A stretch of DNA of 64,000 nt, taken from NCBI GenBank assembly GCA_002749535.1, contig MZZL01000386.1, positions 434,001-498,000 on the forward strand, read 5' to 3'. Shown here in pieces: positions 33,700 through 44,280 of this stretch (the first letter of the stretch is position 1; each line of letters starts with the position of its first letter). Under the pieces are notes generated by a model. It was not told where the DNA came from and searched no databases. It saw only the letters and a list, made by a program, of their open reading frames with translations. This DNA is from Apophysomyces variabilis (taxonomy: Eukaryota; Mucoromycota; Mucoromycetes; Mucorales; Mucoraceae). Made by a program: the position numbers and the translations under genes.

Positions 33700-34640
33700 G
33701 TGTCGTACGGAAATAGCGGAGTGCTGTACATTATATCAAGTCATACAATAGGAACGATGAAAACGTTTACCTGGAATTCAGAGGGAGCCTCGTACTAGAT
33801 ATTATGGAAAGCTGTTTCACGCTCACTCCCAGTTTCTTATAGATTACGGCAAAGAAACCGACTGGTATCGTCACTGCTATAAAGAGAACCGTTTGAGAGG
33901 TGTTCGAAGACTTAACCATTTCAGAACCAGCATTGAATAGACACATTTAGTCAATAAATGCAGTTTAACTTTGAAAAAGTTGAAGAGCAGGGAAAGATGC
34001 GAGACGTGGTATTACTAAAAACTGTGTCTTTATCGATGAAGCTGATTCAATTAGAATACTCAAAGAAACTTCGCTCGCTCTTTGAAAGGAATACCAGCAA
34101 GTGGCACTGTTCCAACTGGAAAGGGAGATGCAATTACTATATTAAGTGCCACGTCTGAGGCCGGAGTGGTGGATATATCGGTGAGAAACCCTCAGGCTGC
34201 ATCTGCGTCCGAAAAGAGAAAGCTTAATGAAATACAAAAAGAAGCAAGGACAGTTCATGGTCGGATTGTGACAGGAACAGAACAATTCCTGCATTACATA
34301 TCCGATGTAGTCAACCTAGTTGGTAAAAATGATATGAAGGGCATATTATATTATGGTAGACAATACTCCAATATACACACAACTACAGTTGTTCGCGAGC
34401 TGATTGAAGGTAGAGGCTATAGAAGTCTGTAATTACCACCACGTTTCCCGTTTCTAAATCTCATTGAAAAATTCTGATTAAATGGTAAAAGCTGGTATCA
34501 GGAGAAATGCACTGAAAGCTGATGATAGACTTACTGATCGGATCTTATGATTCAGTAAACAGAATGTTCAGATCGGATTGTCAAACCTGGATTAACCACT
34601 CAATATCATTGTTTCCCTGTTGTAAGAATGCAAGAAAGAA
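33700..34640 (+). pseudogene. Decayed Tc1/IS630-type transposase
   Basis: Pieces in all plus-strand frames align in order with the better preserved copy at 62.7-63.8 kb. They run IKSYNRNDE-KRLPGIQREP, then a block ending HLVNKCSLTLKKL, then KGIPASGTVPTGKG and EAGVVDISVRNPQA, and finally a degraded PP.FPFLNLIE. The segment that should read VMDNAPIH is LYYGRQYSNIH, so the second catalytic Asp is gone. A stretch after LKKL is deleted and several stops interrupt it. Not able to make an active enzyme. It is on the same strand as the Crinkler gene downstream. Confidence 0.8.
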
Positions 34641-35170
34641 ACTTCTGAAGGAAGGTCTGCAAACACGCAATTCGTTGCTAATTGTCGTAAAACAAACCTA
34701 GTGATATACGTAGAAGGATCTATTTTCTTATCCTGAACTACTTTTTAAGCCATTTTAATCTGGAATATCTCATTGCTATTGTATCAATCCACGTTTGTTA
34801 GGCAGCATTCTTCGCTAACATTTGATATTGCAAAAGCGCTCTGTAAGCTTCATTTCCCTTTGTATTCTGATGAACGAAGACAACTTTATGCGCAGAAAGC
34901 AACTAACTCAGGTGCAATCTAAGCCTTTGGTTTTATGGTACTAAACAAACCGTCTCAGGTATAGCAGATACGTCTAGTGAATTTAAAGTAAACAAAGTAT
35001 CTATACTATAAGAAGAAGGAGGCACTGTTCATATACAACATAATGGGGTGATTGCAAGGGTGACGAAAAAGAACTTCGGAGCTTTAAAATACGATTATTC
35101 TGGAGTCTCAGCATGACCCACTTTTGCGCAGTTGTCAGACCACACTTTAAACCACTAATCAGTCCTAATC
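34641..35170. other. Non-coding interior of the TIR element
   Basis: About 530 bp between the transposase and Crinkler remnants. I see no ORF with content. A promoter for the Crinkler gene would lie here if one still exists. Confidence 0.4.
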
Positions 35171-35171
35171 A

Positions 35172-36681
35172 TCCGCTACGGAAACTGAATTGAAGCTGTT
35201 TTGCCTCCTTGAGGGCGAGCCTGTGTTGAGGGCATTCTCTGTGAAAATTTGTTCTGCAGATACTGTCGATGACCTCAAAAGTGATTAAGGCCGAAAAGTT
35301 TAACGATTTCAAAAACATTGATGCGGACAAGCTCACACTCTGGCGTGTCGCGATTCCTACAATTAATGCTAACAGACACAATGAGGTCTTAGCTGACAAC
35401 ATTGCCAAGGAAGAGCTTCTTTCAGATGATGAGCTCTCGGATGTGTTTGACAGGAAACCCCCTAAGAAAACAGTTCACATCATGGTTCAAATACCAGTAC
35501 AAAGTCGGCAAGGTAGTACTGCATCTTAGATATAGCGCTAACTATCTGTGATTAGGTTCCAATCAGAGGATAGCTGAGTTGTGTCAAAGAATTCAACAGT
35601 TGCAAGAAGTCGTCGATAGTAATGATGCAGCTTGCTGTAAGCTCTATAAAGTTACGGATTTCCTGCTAATTTACTCACATGATACAGCACAGATTTTAGC
35701 ATTGCCGTCAAATCTGAGAGAAGAGTCTCGTATAATTATTGCGTGGATATCAATATGGTGACAGTCGAGCAATTCAAAAAGAAGATTTTCACTAAATACC
35801 CTCAATTTGACGCCGATGACTATCTCGAAGTCTATGTTTATGATAATACTGCACAGCGTCCTGCGAAATTGACCAACGACGAAGAGCTGCGAAATATCCT
35901 TAAAGTTGCAAGAAAAGAATATAACTGCAAGTTAACAATATCTTTGGAATGTCCTTCAAAAAATTTCTCTGCATGGACATTGCAAAAAGTCTGCCTAGAA
36001 TACGGGATAACAGATGCCATTCGTCCCTCGATTGGAAAGATTAAGCCATTCGACGGTATCCAATCCGACCCGCTGCAAACTCCATTACATCAAACAAGCC
36101 TACAAGGCCTTATTCAAGAAATCAGAACACGACGCCTGGGTTTGAACATGAACGATCCGACCGAAGCCACGCAATCAATTTTTATGGCCTCATTCGTATT
36201 GAAGGCAACGAGAATCTTTCATGAAGAATTATATCTTGATGCACAAAAATTTCTCAGTGGTCGACGAGGCAACGGACCGGTGGACTATTCAGTACATTCT
36301 CGTCAAACAAATGACTGCACTCTCTGTGTTACTGGAGTGAAAAAGGAGGACTTTAACCAAGGAGTGGCGCAGAATGTTGTACAATTGGAATCAGCTCTGA
36401 CCCAGAGAAAACGCAAGCGTACAAAATATGACGACGATGAAGAAGACCAATCATGCCCAATGAAGTCATACGGAATAGTTACAGATTCTAGAGAATGGAT
36501 ATTTCTTGAATGTACAATGGGAGACGACGAGGAAGTTCCTTACAGATTATCATGTCTTCCCGAACTAATCAACTCCAATGCTCACGACTGGGAAGACCAG
36601 TGCACTGCTGTTTTTAGGAAGCTCGTATCGTTGACAACTCGAATGAAGAATGAAATCCCAGCACGAAACAAATATTTGTGA
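35172..36681 (+). pseudogene. Crinkler (CRN) effector-type gene, frame broken
   Basis: The N-terminal header is the ubiquitin-like CRN domain: LKLFCLLEGEPVLRAFSVKI, then VIKAEKFNDFKNIDADK, LTLWRVAIP and the end block DELSDVFDRKPPKKTVHIMV. The next exon (after a likely intron 35513-35554 with branch CTAAC and acceptor GATTAG) reads RIQQLQEVVDSNDAACCKLY. A second fold (TVEQFKKKIFTKYPQFDA ... YLEVYVYDNT ... KLTISLE) looks PB1-like. The C-terminus resembles a PD-(D/E)XK nuclease of CR-type effectors (GPVDY ... VKKEDFNQGVAQN), but the E of ExK reads Gly (VTGVKK). Defects: no ATG, a one-base shift in the A-run near 35,277, and another shift near 35,730. The segment 35755-36681 is intact. In oomycetes and some fungi CRNs act inside host or competitor cells; here that is inference. 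Confidence 0.78.
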
Positions 36682-37391
36682 AACTAAAGTTGCGTTCAGT
36701 CCTCAGGGAGAAACAGAGGGAAAAAGCCCTTAACACTGTCTCTGCAACAAAAATCGAGAAACATGTAAAGAATTTTAGTGATTATTGCCCAGAAAGGATT
36801 TATATCAGTATGATCATTGCGTACCCAGCTACCTGGACTCAAATATCACCTCAGCGACCAGATATCGAATATTGACAATGACAATATGCGTCAAATTGTG
36901 ATTACTATCAATGATAGAAACTTTGCTGGAATCTTTCCTACACATCATGGTAAGTTTATGAATGCGCTCAAAAGTGGAGAAAAGCGACAGGCAGAAGGTA
37001 ATGACGGCGATCATTCGCGAAAAAGAAGGTACAGAATAAGGATTGACTCTCTCATTGAGACATACTATATTCTTACTAATGCAGACTTCATTATTTAATT
37101 ATCGCTATTCTATTCTATACTGTATTACTATGTTTGTGTTATATTTTATGACATTAAAACGTAAATCTAGTCTGTATTTGCTATTCTAACAGTTTGTTAT
37201 GAGCAGCTCCTCTTTTTCCTTAGCCACTGTCGAAACCGTTCCATGTTCATCCATTTTAATAGCTTATCATTGCTAGCATTTGTTATATGGACATATTTCG
37301 TTTAGGGGACACTCCACTTGTTTATAATAATTATTGTCACAAATCGCTCAGAGTTAGGGAGGGCGTGAGTGTCCTGTTGGAGTGTCCGCAG
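36682..37391. other. 3' part of TIR element
   Basis: Two overlapping plus-strand ORFs (36678-36875 and 36817-37098) have some protein-like content (QIVITINDRNFAGIFP; KSGEKRQAEGNDGDHSRKRR), but I cannot assign them. They may be the tail of the Crinkler transcript or of another cargo gene. The last ~90 bp hold the inner and outer inverted repeats. Confidence 0.4.
37367..37391 (-). repeat. Right terminal inverted repeat
   Basis: Read on the minus strand it begins CTGCGGACACTCCAAC and ends GACACTC, pairing with 33614-33638. It is followed by TA and, 56 bp further on, by the NOP6 start codon. Confidence 0.8.
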
Positions 37392-37447
37392 TAATTTCCC
37401 TTTTCGATCAGCGGTGGAAACTGCTGCTGGTGCACATCATTGTGACG

Positions 37448-38410
37448 ATGAAAAATTCTAGCGCGCCAAAAAAGCAAAAAAAAAAAAAACGCGGGCCGAA
37501 AAGTAGATTAACACAAAGGTTGACTATGGCCGAAAAGAAATTGACAAAACGTGAAAAGAAAGCAGCAGCATTCAAAAACCAGAAAAAGAACAAGAAGGAT
37601 CAGGTTCTCTCGGAAGAGAATGCTGTGCCGCAATCCGACGTGATACCCGAAAATGAGCAGGAAAATCCAACGATCGATCGCAAACGACCAGCAGAAGACC
37701 AAGAAGATCAGCAGGAACAGCAGCCTCCAGCAAAAAAAAAGAAAAACAGAAGGCCAAAAAAGAAAACAGAAGAGGAAAAGAAGAATAGATTTATTGTGTT
37801 TGTCGGTAAGTTGTGATAGCAACAAATATGATTTCCTTTTTCTTTCTTTGCTCAATTTGTTATTCCAGGCAACTTACCTTATGACACAACGAAGGAGGAT
37901 CTGGAGAAGCATTTCTCTTCTGCTGGTGGTATTCGATCTGTGCGTCTCCTGACCGATAAACAGACAAAGAAGCTAAAGGGTTTTGCGTTTATGGAATTCG
38001 AAACATCCAAACATTTGCATGTACGCCTCTGTTATTTCATTTCTTTGCAACACGCATTGGTATCTGTAGTGTGCTTACCCACCACTTCTTGTTCTTTTCT
38101 CTTTTTCATAGAAAGCACTTGCTTTCCATCATACTTTGTTTAAGAAACGACAAATCAATGTTGAATTGACGGCTGGCGGTGGTGGCAACAAGAGTGAATC
38201 CCGCAAGGAAAAGCTAAAGGCCAAGAACGAAAAATTGCAAGAAGAACGGGTAAAGAGAAACAGAGAAAAGAAACAGTATTGGATGATCTTTGGTTACTCA
38301 CGAGCAATCTGTTTTTTTCTATATGTATTTATTAGCAAAAGGCTCATGCCGAAAAACTGGGAAAGAAAGCACCTGAACGAGTAGAAGAAGAAGAATCATC
38401 CTACGCATAA
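37448..38410 (+). CDS. NOP6: NOP6-like nucleolar RRM protein
   Basis: Four exons (37448-37805, 37869-38020, 38112-38249, 38336-38410) sum to 240 residues. The N-terminal half is Lys-rich (KKQKKKKRGPKS) with acidic/Gln stretches. A single RRM follows: RNP2-like FIVFVGNLPYDTT and RNP1 KLKGFAFMEFET. The C-terminus is again Lys/Glu-rich (KEKLKAKNEKLQEER). This layout matches yeast Nop6, a pre-rRNA-binding factor of early 40S assembly. The upstream space is only 56 bp from the TIR element, so the original promoter was displaced or lies within the element's end. Confidence 0.8.
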
Positions 38411-39023
38411 AAACCAAAAAAAACCATTCAGCTTTCCCAACCCTTCGTCCTATTTTAATTTCGCATCCTCCATTCATAACAAGCCGCGATAATGAAGAAA
38501 TTTGATCTTCGAGTTTTTGTTGCATTAATAGAGCTCTACACATCCATGAAAAGAAGCAAAACAAATAAAGACCGATATATGGACATACACACTATTGTAG
38601 AACAGTCATTTCTCCACGCTGTTATTGAGAGAAAAGTGGCTCTCACCCAGAGTACGTTAGCCTGCTATTATACGACACAGACGACGTACTTGTCAACCAA
38701 AGCTTTGTCTGGCTAACAATGAAATCGATAGTAACCGATTGCTTACCAACATGCAACTCGTTGTTCACGTAGTATTTTCTCACCTTATGCTCATGGGCCC
38801 AGGAGACCTTGTTATGAACCCATTTTTAAGTGGAAACTTGGGCTTCTTGGAAAAAGGTTTTAGCCAGCATTAAGCCTCCGATCCTCCTATCGCCTCGCAT
38901 TTTCCAAACGACACCAACATTGAGTTTGTTGAATCACCCCCACGTGCAAGGGCCAAACAAAATAAAGAACGAACGTTTCCTTTTCCGCCCCGAGCCTTTG
39001 AACTTGTCCTTTCGTTAAGCATC
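38411..39023. other. Intergenic region
   Basis: About 610 bp without a supported gene; it carries the NOP6 3' end and the promoter of the following membrane-protein gene. Confidence 0.45.
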
Positions 39024-39858
39024 ATGGTTCGCCTCGATCCCTTCCCTCAACTGACCGAGATCGTTGGCAAGTCCCTAAGTAATCCACGCATTATTCTCTT
39101 TACAGTCGTGTTGGCCAAAATCTGTTTGGATCGCATTTATGCCCTCGCAAAAGCAAGTACAGAAGAGAGAAATATATATATATATATAAAAGCATGTGGA
39201 TCATCGCCCAATGGCGCTAACATAACTTTGGTTTTTCTTTTTCCTCCATCCCTCTTAGATTGTGAATCCCCAAGGGGCTGTGGATGGGGATGGCCATGAA
39301 ACATTGGATATTTTGGAATACCATCGACCTTGGGCTGCTTCCGAGGTCTATGGCTTCTTGAGCGCGTACGGACCTAAAGGTCGCCAAGCTTATCTGTCCT
39401 TGCTGATGTTCGATTGCGGATTCCTCATCACTCGTACCGTGCCCATCTGTTTGCTCGTCTACTGGGCTTTCCGTCGCGCACCCGAATGGAGCCGACCCGG
39501 CGTATGGATCCCGTTGGCAACCACCGTGATTGATTTGATAGAGAACGCCTTGATCTACGTTCTGCTGAAACTGTACCCACGTCGCGTCCATCTCATTGCC
39601 CAGCTGACCGCCTATACGATCCAACTGAAATGGGTCTTCTTGTGGGCTACGATTGTTGTCCTCTCGATCGGCTTGTTGGTCGGTATATATTTCGGATTCC
39701 ATGGATTATTAGCCGATAGTGTGTTGCTTTCGAACGATCGAAAGGACCGAATGATGGCAAGGCGTCATGTGAATGCGGCCTTGCAGCGAGCCTCAGGAGG
39801 ATCCTCATCCTCATCGTCCTCTACAACAACGACGGCACAGAGGAAGAAAGATGCATAG
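39024..39858 (+). CDS. Multi-pass membrane protein of unknown function
   Basis: Two exons (39024-39152 and 39259-39858) give 242 residues. Hydrophobic segments are at about residues 20-38 (IILFTVVLAKICLD), 85-105 (LSLLMFDCGFLITRTVPICL), 125-145 and 165-190 (WVFLWATIVVLSIGLLVGI). The C-terminus is a Ser/Thr-rich tail with RKKDA. The intron uses a GC donor (GCAAGT at 39153); a GT donor one codon later would break the frame. I know similar four-helix proteins in other fungi but no function for them. Confidence 0.7.
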
Positions 39859-40734
39859 AAAATGAGCACCCCTTCAGACGCATTTAATTCTCTCTCGCGC
39901 ACACCCAAAAGAGAACGTACACACATCGTTTGTCTTTGCCAATTACATGCTTTTTGTTTTCTTTTTTAATTTGTACATTCATTGGGAAAATCGAAAGAAA
40001 AAAATAGATAAAGGGAAAAAGCCCGCATTGTATGTTTTTGTTATCAAATTAGAGATGATGGATAGATAGATAGATGGGTGGGTGCATGTCATCTTTGTAA
40101 ATGGGCAGAAAGATAGGCGGTTTGATTAATTGAACGAGAAGGCATGATAAGAAACTTTTACAACTATATGTACGGAGGGGACGAGGGCTGTCCAAAGCGG
40201 TTTAATAGATTGAATACATCAAGATGTTGTGCGTGGTTGAATTCTTGTGTCGTAGCAATGCATACAATAACCAAAAAGGCCGAAGCACCCGAGTACTTTA
40301 TAGGGGCTTCAGTGTCTGACGGCACTTTCTGATGGATAAAGTCCTTGATACAACGTAGCAATATTCCATTCTCACTGAGAGGGGCTGACACTGCCCTTTA
40401 TGATTGAAACTCCTTATGAGTGCAAAGGGAATTCATTCCGAACCCATCTTTCCTCTTTATGCTCTCTCTCTTTATAGGGATAAAGCAAGAGACACCGGTA
40501 CTCACTTTATGCATTCAATATGTATGGATGGTGATGAAGCATCGTGTTACTGGCGCTGCATTTGGTTCTTTGGTTTATCAATCGCTTTATATATACAAAA
40601 GTTTGGAGGATCAATTTACAAGCCCTTTTCTCTGCCGTCATTCGTGTCACCCGATATCGTGTCATTTTTTTCCCTTTTGGTTGCACGGGAGATAAAAAAA
40701 GAAAATGACCAACTCCGTAAAAGGGATCTGGAGT
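39859..40734. other. Convergent 3' region
   Basis: About 875 bp between convergent genes, with a GATA-type microsatellite (about 40,063-40,075). ORFs at 40144-40332 and 40404-40808 have no motif and are not called. Confidence 0.4.
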
Positions 40735-41631
40735 TTAGCAACATCCACCACCGACGCCCGATTCACTACTTGTCTTTTTGTTCTTTTTCGGGTCACTCAA
40801 TTGTATAGCTTCCTCATCCTCTATAAAAGGCTCTCCGTAAATCTCCTCCAGTTCAAGAATCGCATCGATTAAACACTTAGTAGCCTCTTCTATGTTAGCA
40901 TTGGTTTTCGCTGACGTTTCAAACCTAAAGAAAATCGTTTTTTTTTGGATCCAACTGTTAGGCACAAGCAAACGTTTCAAGTGATTTAACTCACCATCGA
41001 ATGAAACCATGCTCGGAACAAAATTCGTCCATTTCCTGTCGATTTAACCGTATGTCCGATACCAAGTCGCTCTGTGTAAAAACGATAGCAAAAGAAAAAT
41101 AAAGAGGAGGGGAGATGTTGAATGGATTGGGCTTCGTTATTTCTTTTTTTTCTTCTTTTTTTTTACCTTATTCGCAAGAAGGATCACAGGGATGCGTCCT
41201 CCACCCCATGCATCAGGTAAACTGACCTTTTCGTCAATATCTTTTTTCCATTTGATCACACCATCGAAGGTCGCCGGACGTGTCCTGTCATAGACCACGA
41301 GGGCACCGAGGGCGCTTTTGTAATAAACACGCGTCATACTGCCGAATCTTTCCTGGCCCGCAATATCCCATAACTGCAATCGAACAATAAGATGTGAAGA
41401 GTGTTGGACAATCTTGAGCGCAAAGTCTACACCAATCTTTTGTTTTTTTTAAGAAAAAAGGGTTCGCTCTATTTAGTTTTTTTCTTTCTCCCCTCTTATT
41501 CTCTATTATAAAGTACTTGCCGTGGATTTATAATTGTTGGAAAAGAGGTTATGAACGTAGCGTTGTATAATGGATGTCTTTCCTGCTCCGAGATCTCCGA
41601 CTACGAGTATCTTGTACATGTATTCTTTCAT
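40735..41631 (-). CDS. Rab32/38-type small GTPase
   Basis: Four exons on the minus strand (41521-41631, 41167-41436, 40995-41071, 40735-40924) give 215 residues. All G-boxes are visible: GDLGAGKTS (P-loop), STIGVDFALKI (switch I), WDIAGQERFG (G3), LLANKSD (G4) and ETSAK (G5). The WDIAGQERFGSMTRVYYK segment with IAG rather than TAG is diagnostic for the Rab32/38 group, which controls transport to lysosome-related organelles. The C-terminus ends GGGCC, a double-Cys prenylation motif. The first intron needs a GC donor (GCAAGT at 41520); the GT two bases further does not keep the frame. The start MKEYMYKILVVG at 41631 matches the family start region without the N-terminal extension of animal Rab32. 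Confidence 0.9.
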
Positions 41632-42465
41632 TGTTTATAAAGATCTAAAATACAAAGGCTTTGGTAAACTAGTATCAGTCATCGTTCCTTTCTATTCGTC
41701 CGGGAATAAAGAAGTAGATGGTTTTGGGGTTCACTTACCTTTCTATCTATTTATCTAGGAAAGTTAAGGAAGAGAAGAGTAAAAGAGAGCTTGTTGAGGT
41801 TGATGATAGGATAATCGAAAAGAAGAAGAAGAAAAGAGAGAGAGAAAGAGACGGAGGGTTCGTCATCGGACGATCCTTTTCCATCACGTCTCTTGACATT
41901 TTGATACTCCGTGAGGCGGAGAATGAAGGAAAAGGGAAGATCACCGCCGACCTGAAAATCTTAACTCTATGTAGGTTCCATGACCCAAAGTAACACAAAA
42001 GCAGGGCAAGTGCAAAACAGATGATCGCTTTGGTTTTTATTGTTTAGTTTCCATATTCATGATGTATATATACTTACTCGAAAAGGGAATGATGAAGTGC
42101 ACCTGTCTCGCTCTATCTCTTTCTTTCTTTCTCGAAAACACACTCTCTATCATACATACATTCATCTGCTAGAGAATGCCTGGTCAATGGACTTTAGGCC
42201 AGCAAGGCGGAGTTAAAATATTGCTCTCTCTTTGTCAGCCGAACTATTCCAGGTGGATAGCGCATGTTTGGATATTCGACTGATGGAGATCGAAGATAGA
42301 GAAAAACCAGCAGCCTGTTCAGTATATCCTTCCTTCCCACACAGAAGTTTACCAAGATCAAGGTAAACTTTACGCTATGACACAAAAAAGGTTTTATAGC
42401 TGACATCAGTTGCAAGCAAGTTCCATAGAAGTCGTATTTATATCTCATACGGCCTTTATGCTTTT
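41632..42465. other. Intergenic region
   Basis: About 830 bp with GA- and CT-rich runs (41,760-41,870 and 42,100-42,150), including the promoter of the Rab gene. No gene supported. Confidence 0.45.
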
Positions 42466-42717
42466 ATGCCTTGGATGTTATCTTCATTGATCTTTCTTTG
42501 CTGTTTATGCTGGTCCAGTGCGGATGACTTGCCGAAAGTGGTGGCAGTAATAGCTGGAATGACATCTAATACCAGAGCTGATAATGCGTTTGTTCGTACT
42601 GTCACCTTCACCAGCAATGTTCAAATAAACGGCCGTTTTCCTTCAGTGATAAAGAAAGCGGCAGACATGTGCTTATATACAATATCCTATACCGGTTTCA
42701 ATACTAGTATACGATAG
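42466..42717 (+). CDS. Possible small secreted protein or gene fragment
   Basis: An 83-codon ORF starts with a signal-peptide-like stretch (MPWMLSSLIFLCCLCWSSA) and then reads DDLPKVVAVIAGMTSNTRAD and GRFPSVIKKAADMCLY. The content after the signal peptide is protein-like. It stops at 42717. A later block at 43,100-43,180 (KQYTYVVLEDNN) could be a second exon, but I could not join them. I considered a CotH-type spore-coat kinase fragment and could not support it. Confidence 0.35.
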   Translation: MPWMLSSLIFLCCLCWSSADDLPKVVAVIAGMTSNTRADNAFVRTVTFTSNVQINGRFPSVIKKAADMCLYTISYTGFNTSIR

Positions 42718-43220
42718 ATGCACGTGAAAACGAACGAGGAAATACGATATCAGTGCAGTTGATCTAAGCGGATAAAATGGGTGCCGTTTTCCTTAAGTTC
42801 ACGTTGATGCTGCGTTGGTCTTTTGCCTCATAACCCAATGTATCAGTCATTATCTAGTTGAAGCGAAATAACGAATTCAGTAGTGCAGATCTATCCCTTT
42901 CTATGAGCGCAAAACTTATGGGTTTGGTTCCTTACTTGATTGAAAGTGCCTTGAGTTTCTCGTGAGCGCCTTGAAAACGAAACAATCTGCATCATTGCGA
43001 CAGTTTTCGATAGCGATTGAACACAGAGCAATAATCGGGCATTCATCTAGCAATATTCATATTCATTTGAAAAGTGTAGATAAATATCCGCATTCGTTCG
43101 TACCTGCTCCAGTAAAGCAGTACACATATGTGGTTTTAGAAGACAATAACTGTTCATTTAACCTAATAATAGATAATTAAAAGCAATTGCAGCAAGTAAT
43201 GAAGAGAAGTAAAAAAAGGT

Positions 43221-43886
43221 TTGGCAGCCAAGAAGGATCTCAACTATTTCACCAAAGGCGACGTTACCAACTTGAATCTATTCCCTTTCTTTTTCTACAA
43301 CAGCGCACCATTCTTGGCATTGGTTAATGCGCAAGCTTGTTATAAGCTCTCGCCACCTATCTTTCGCTTGTTCCAAACATTCAAAGAATGGTTCCTTCGT
43401 ACAAGCGATGAGTGGCGAACCAAACGAACTAATACAAACGGCCAAAGCAAATGCGTTTACTGTTGGAATGGAGCCTTCAAATATTCGAACTATTATTTGA
43501 ACAAGGATGCAAACGTGAAGATAATACCCGTATTTGTTCGGCTAAGGAATGAATACAGACCAATACAAATGGCGAATATTTTGCCGATCCCTAGCTTTGA
43601 AGATAGCACGGAAAAGATGCCAGTTCCGAGTGTTGACACTAATGTGGACATAAGACAACGCCAACATGGAGAAGTCACCGTAATATCACACATAAGCACA
43701 TTTAGCGCACCTCTCCCGCTTGCGCGCAATTTTATCTTTGTTTCACTGCTGAAAATGAAACTAAAAGTGACAATATCATGCTTGCAAAACGAAAAAAACA
43801 AACACGACGAACTGGTGAACCGCTGCCGATCGCCATGGCTGGCAAAGCCTATCCTGCTTGAGGGCTTGGCGTCCATTATTGTCTAA
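43221..43886 (+). CDS. Orphan ORF, 221 codons
   Basis: This is the longest unexplained ORF in the 42-44 kb stretch. It lacks an ATG at its 5' end (it opens with a TTG), so it is either an exon or a fragment. It contains a CxxC pair (KCVYCWNGAFKYSNYY) and basic segments (FKEWFLRTSDEWRTKRTN). I do not recognise the family. The minus-strand ORF on top of it has no better content. Confidence 0.3.
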   Translation: MAAKKDLNYFTKGDVTNLNLFPFFFYNSAPFLALVNAQACYKLSPPIFRLFQTFKEWFLRTSDEWRTKRTNTNGQSKCVYCWNGAFKYSNYYLNKDANVKIIPVFVRLRNEYRPIQMANILPIPSFEDSTEKMPVPSVDTNVDIRQRQHGEVTVISHISTFSAPLPLARNFIFVSLLKMKLKVTISCLQNEKNKHDELVNRCRSPWLAKPILLEGLASIIV

Positions 43887-43977
43887 CACCGTTGATTACG
43901 AATAAGCCATGTCACAAATAACGGCGTTTTGACTTGGCTATATTTGATTGCCAAAGGGGGGCCTTTTTTTTTCTCTT

Positions 43978-44280
43978 TCAGCAGATAACTGAACTGTTCT
44001 TGGGCCATATATACGATACATTCCTCTTGTGCTCATCCAAGACATTAAGTAAAAATGGATTTTCTTCTATGGCATAGAAGCGCCTCAACTCATTTTTGCT
44101 ATTGAAGACAAAATCCTGCCCATGATGGATGTACCACGGCAACACCCGAATCATGGTTACTGCGTTCGGAGACAAAAAGAAAGAAAGGGTTCCCCTCATC
44201 ATGGGTGCTGAAATGCGGTCTAGGGCAGATTCAGCTGAATAAGAACCATAGACTCGGTTTTCGGTAGGATGAGAGAACAT
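43978..44280 (-). CDS. Orphan ORF, 100 codons, ATG start
   Basis: The predicted protein starts MFSHPTENRVYGSYSAESAL and has a protein-like composition throughout (MIRVLPWYIHHGQDFVFNSK, FYAIEENPFLLNVLDEHKRN). It is intronless, lies 393 bp downstream of the WNK stop on the same strand, and has no recognisable motif. Possibly a small real gene or a fragment of a repeated gene. Confidence 0.35.
   Translation of the reverse strand: MFSHPTENRVYGSYSAESALDRISAPMMRGTLSFFLSPNAVTMIRVLPWYIHHGQDFVFNSKNELRRFYAIEENPFLLNVLDEHKRNVSYIWPKNSSVIC

Larger units (their letters stand above)
33614..37391. mobile_element. TIR element (Tc1/IS630 type) with Crinkler cargo, 3,778 bp
   Basis: The ends are inverted repeats of 25 bp (33614-33638 and 37367-37391) that match at 22 positions and share the core CGGACACTCCAAC. 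Both ends are flanked by TA (33612-33613 and 37392-37393), the target duplication of Tc1/mariner/IS630 elements. About 75-80 bp inside each end lies an inner inverted copy of the motif (GTGGAGTGTC at 33695-33704; GGACACTCCAC at 37307-37317). Between them are a decayed Tc1-type transposase (from ~33.7 kb) and a decayed Crinkler gene (35.17-36.68 kb), both on the plus strand. Confidence 0.75.

Noticed and set aside
42466..43180. CotH-type spore-coat kinase fragment
   Set aside because: Only a weak likeness (signal peptide plus KQYTYVVLEDNN); the conserved blocks of CotH are not present.
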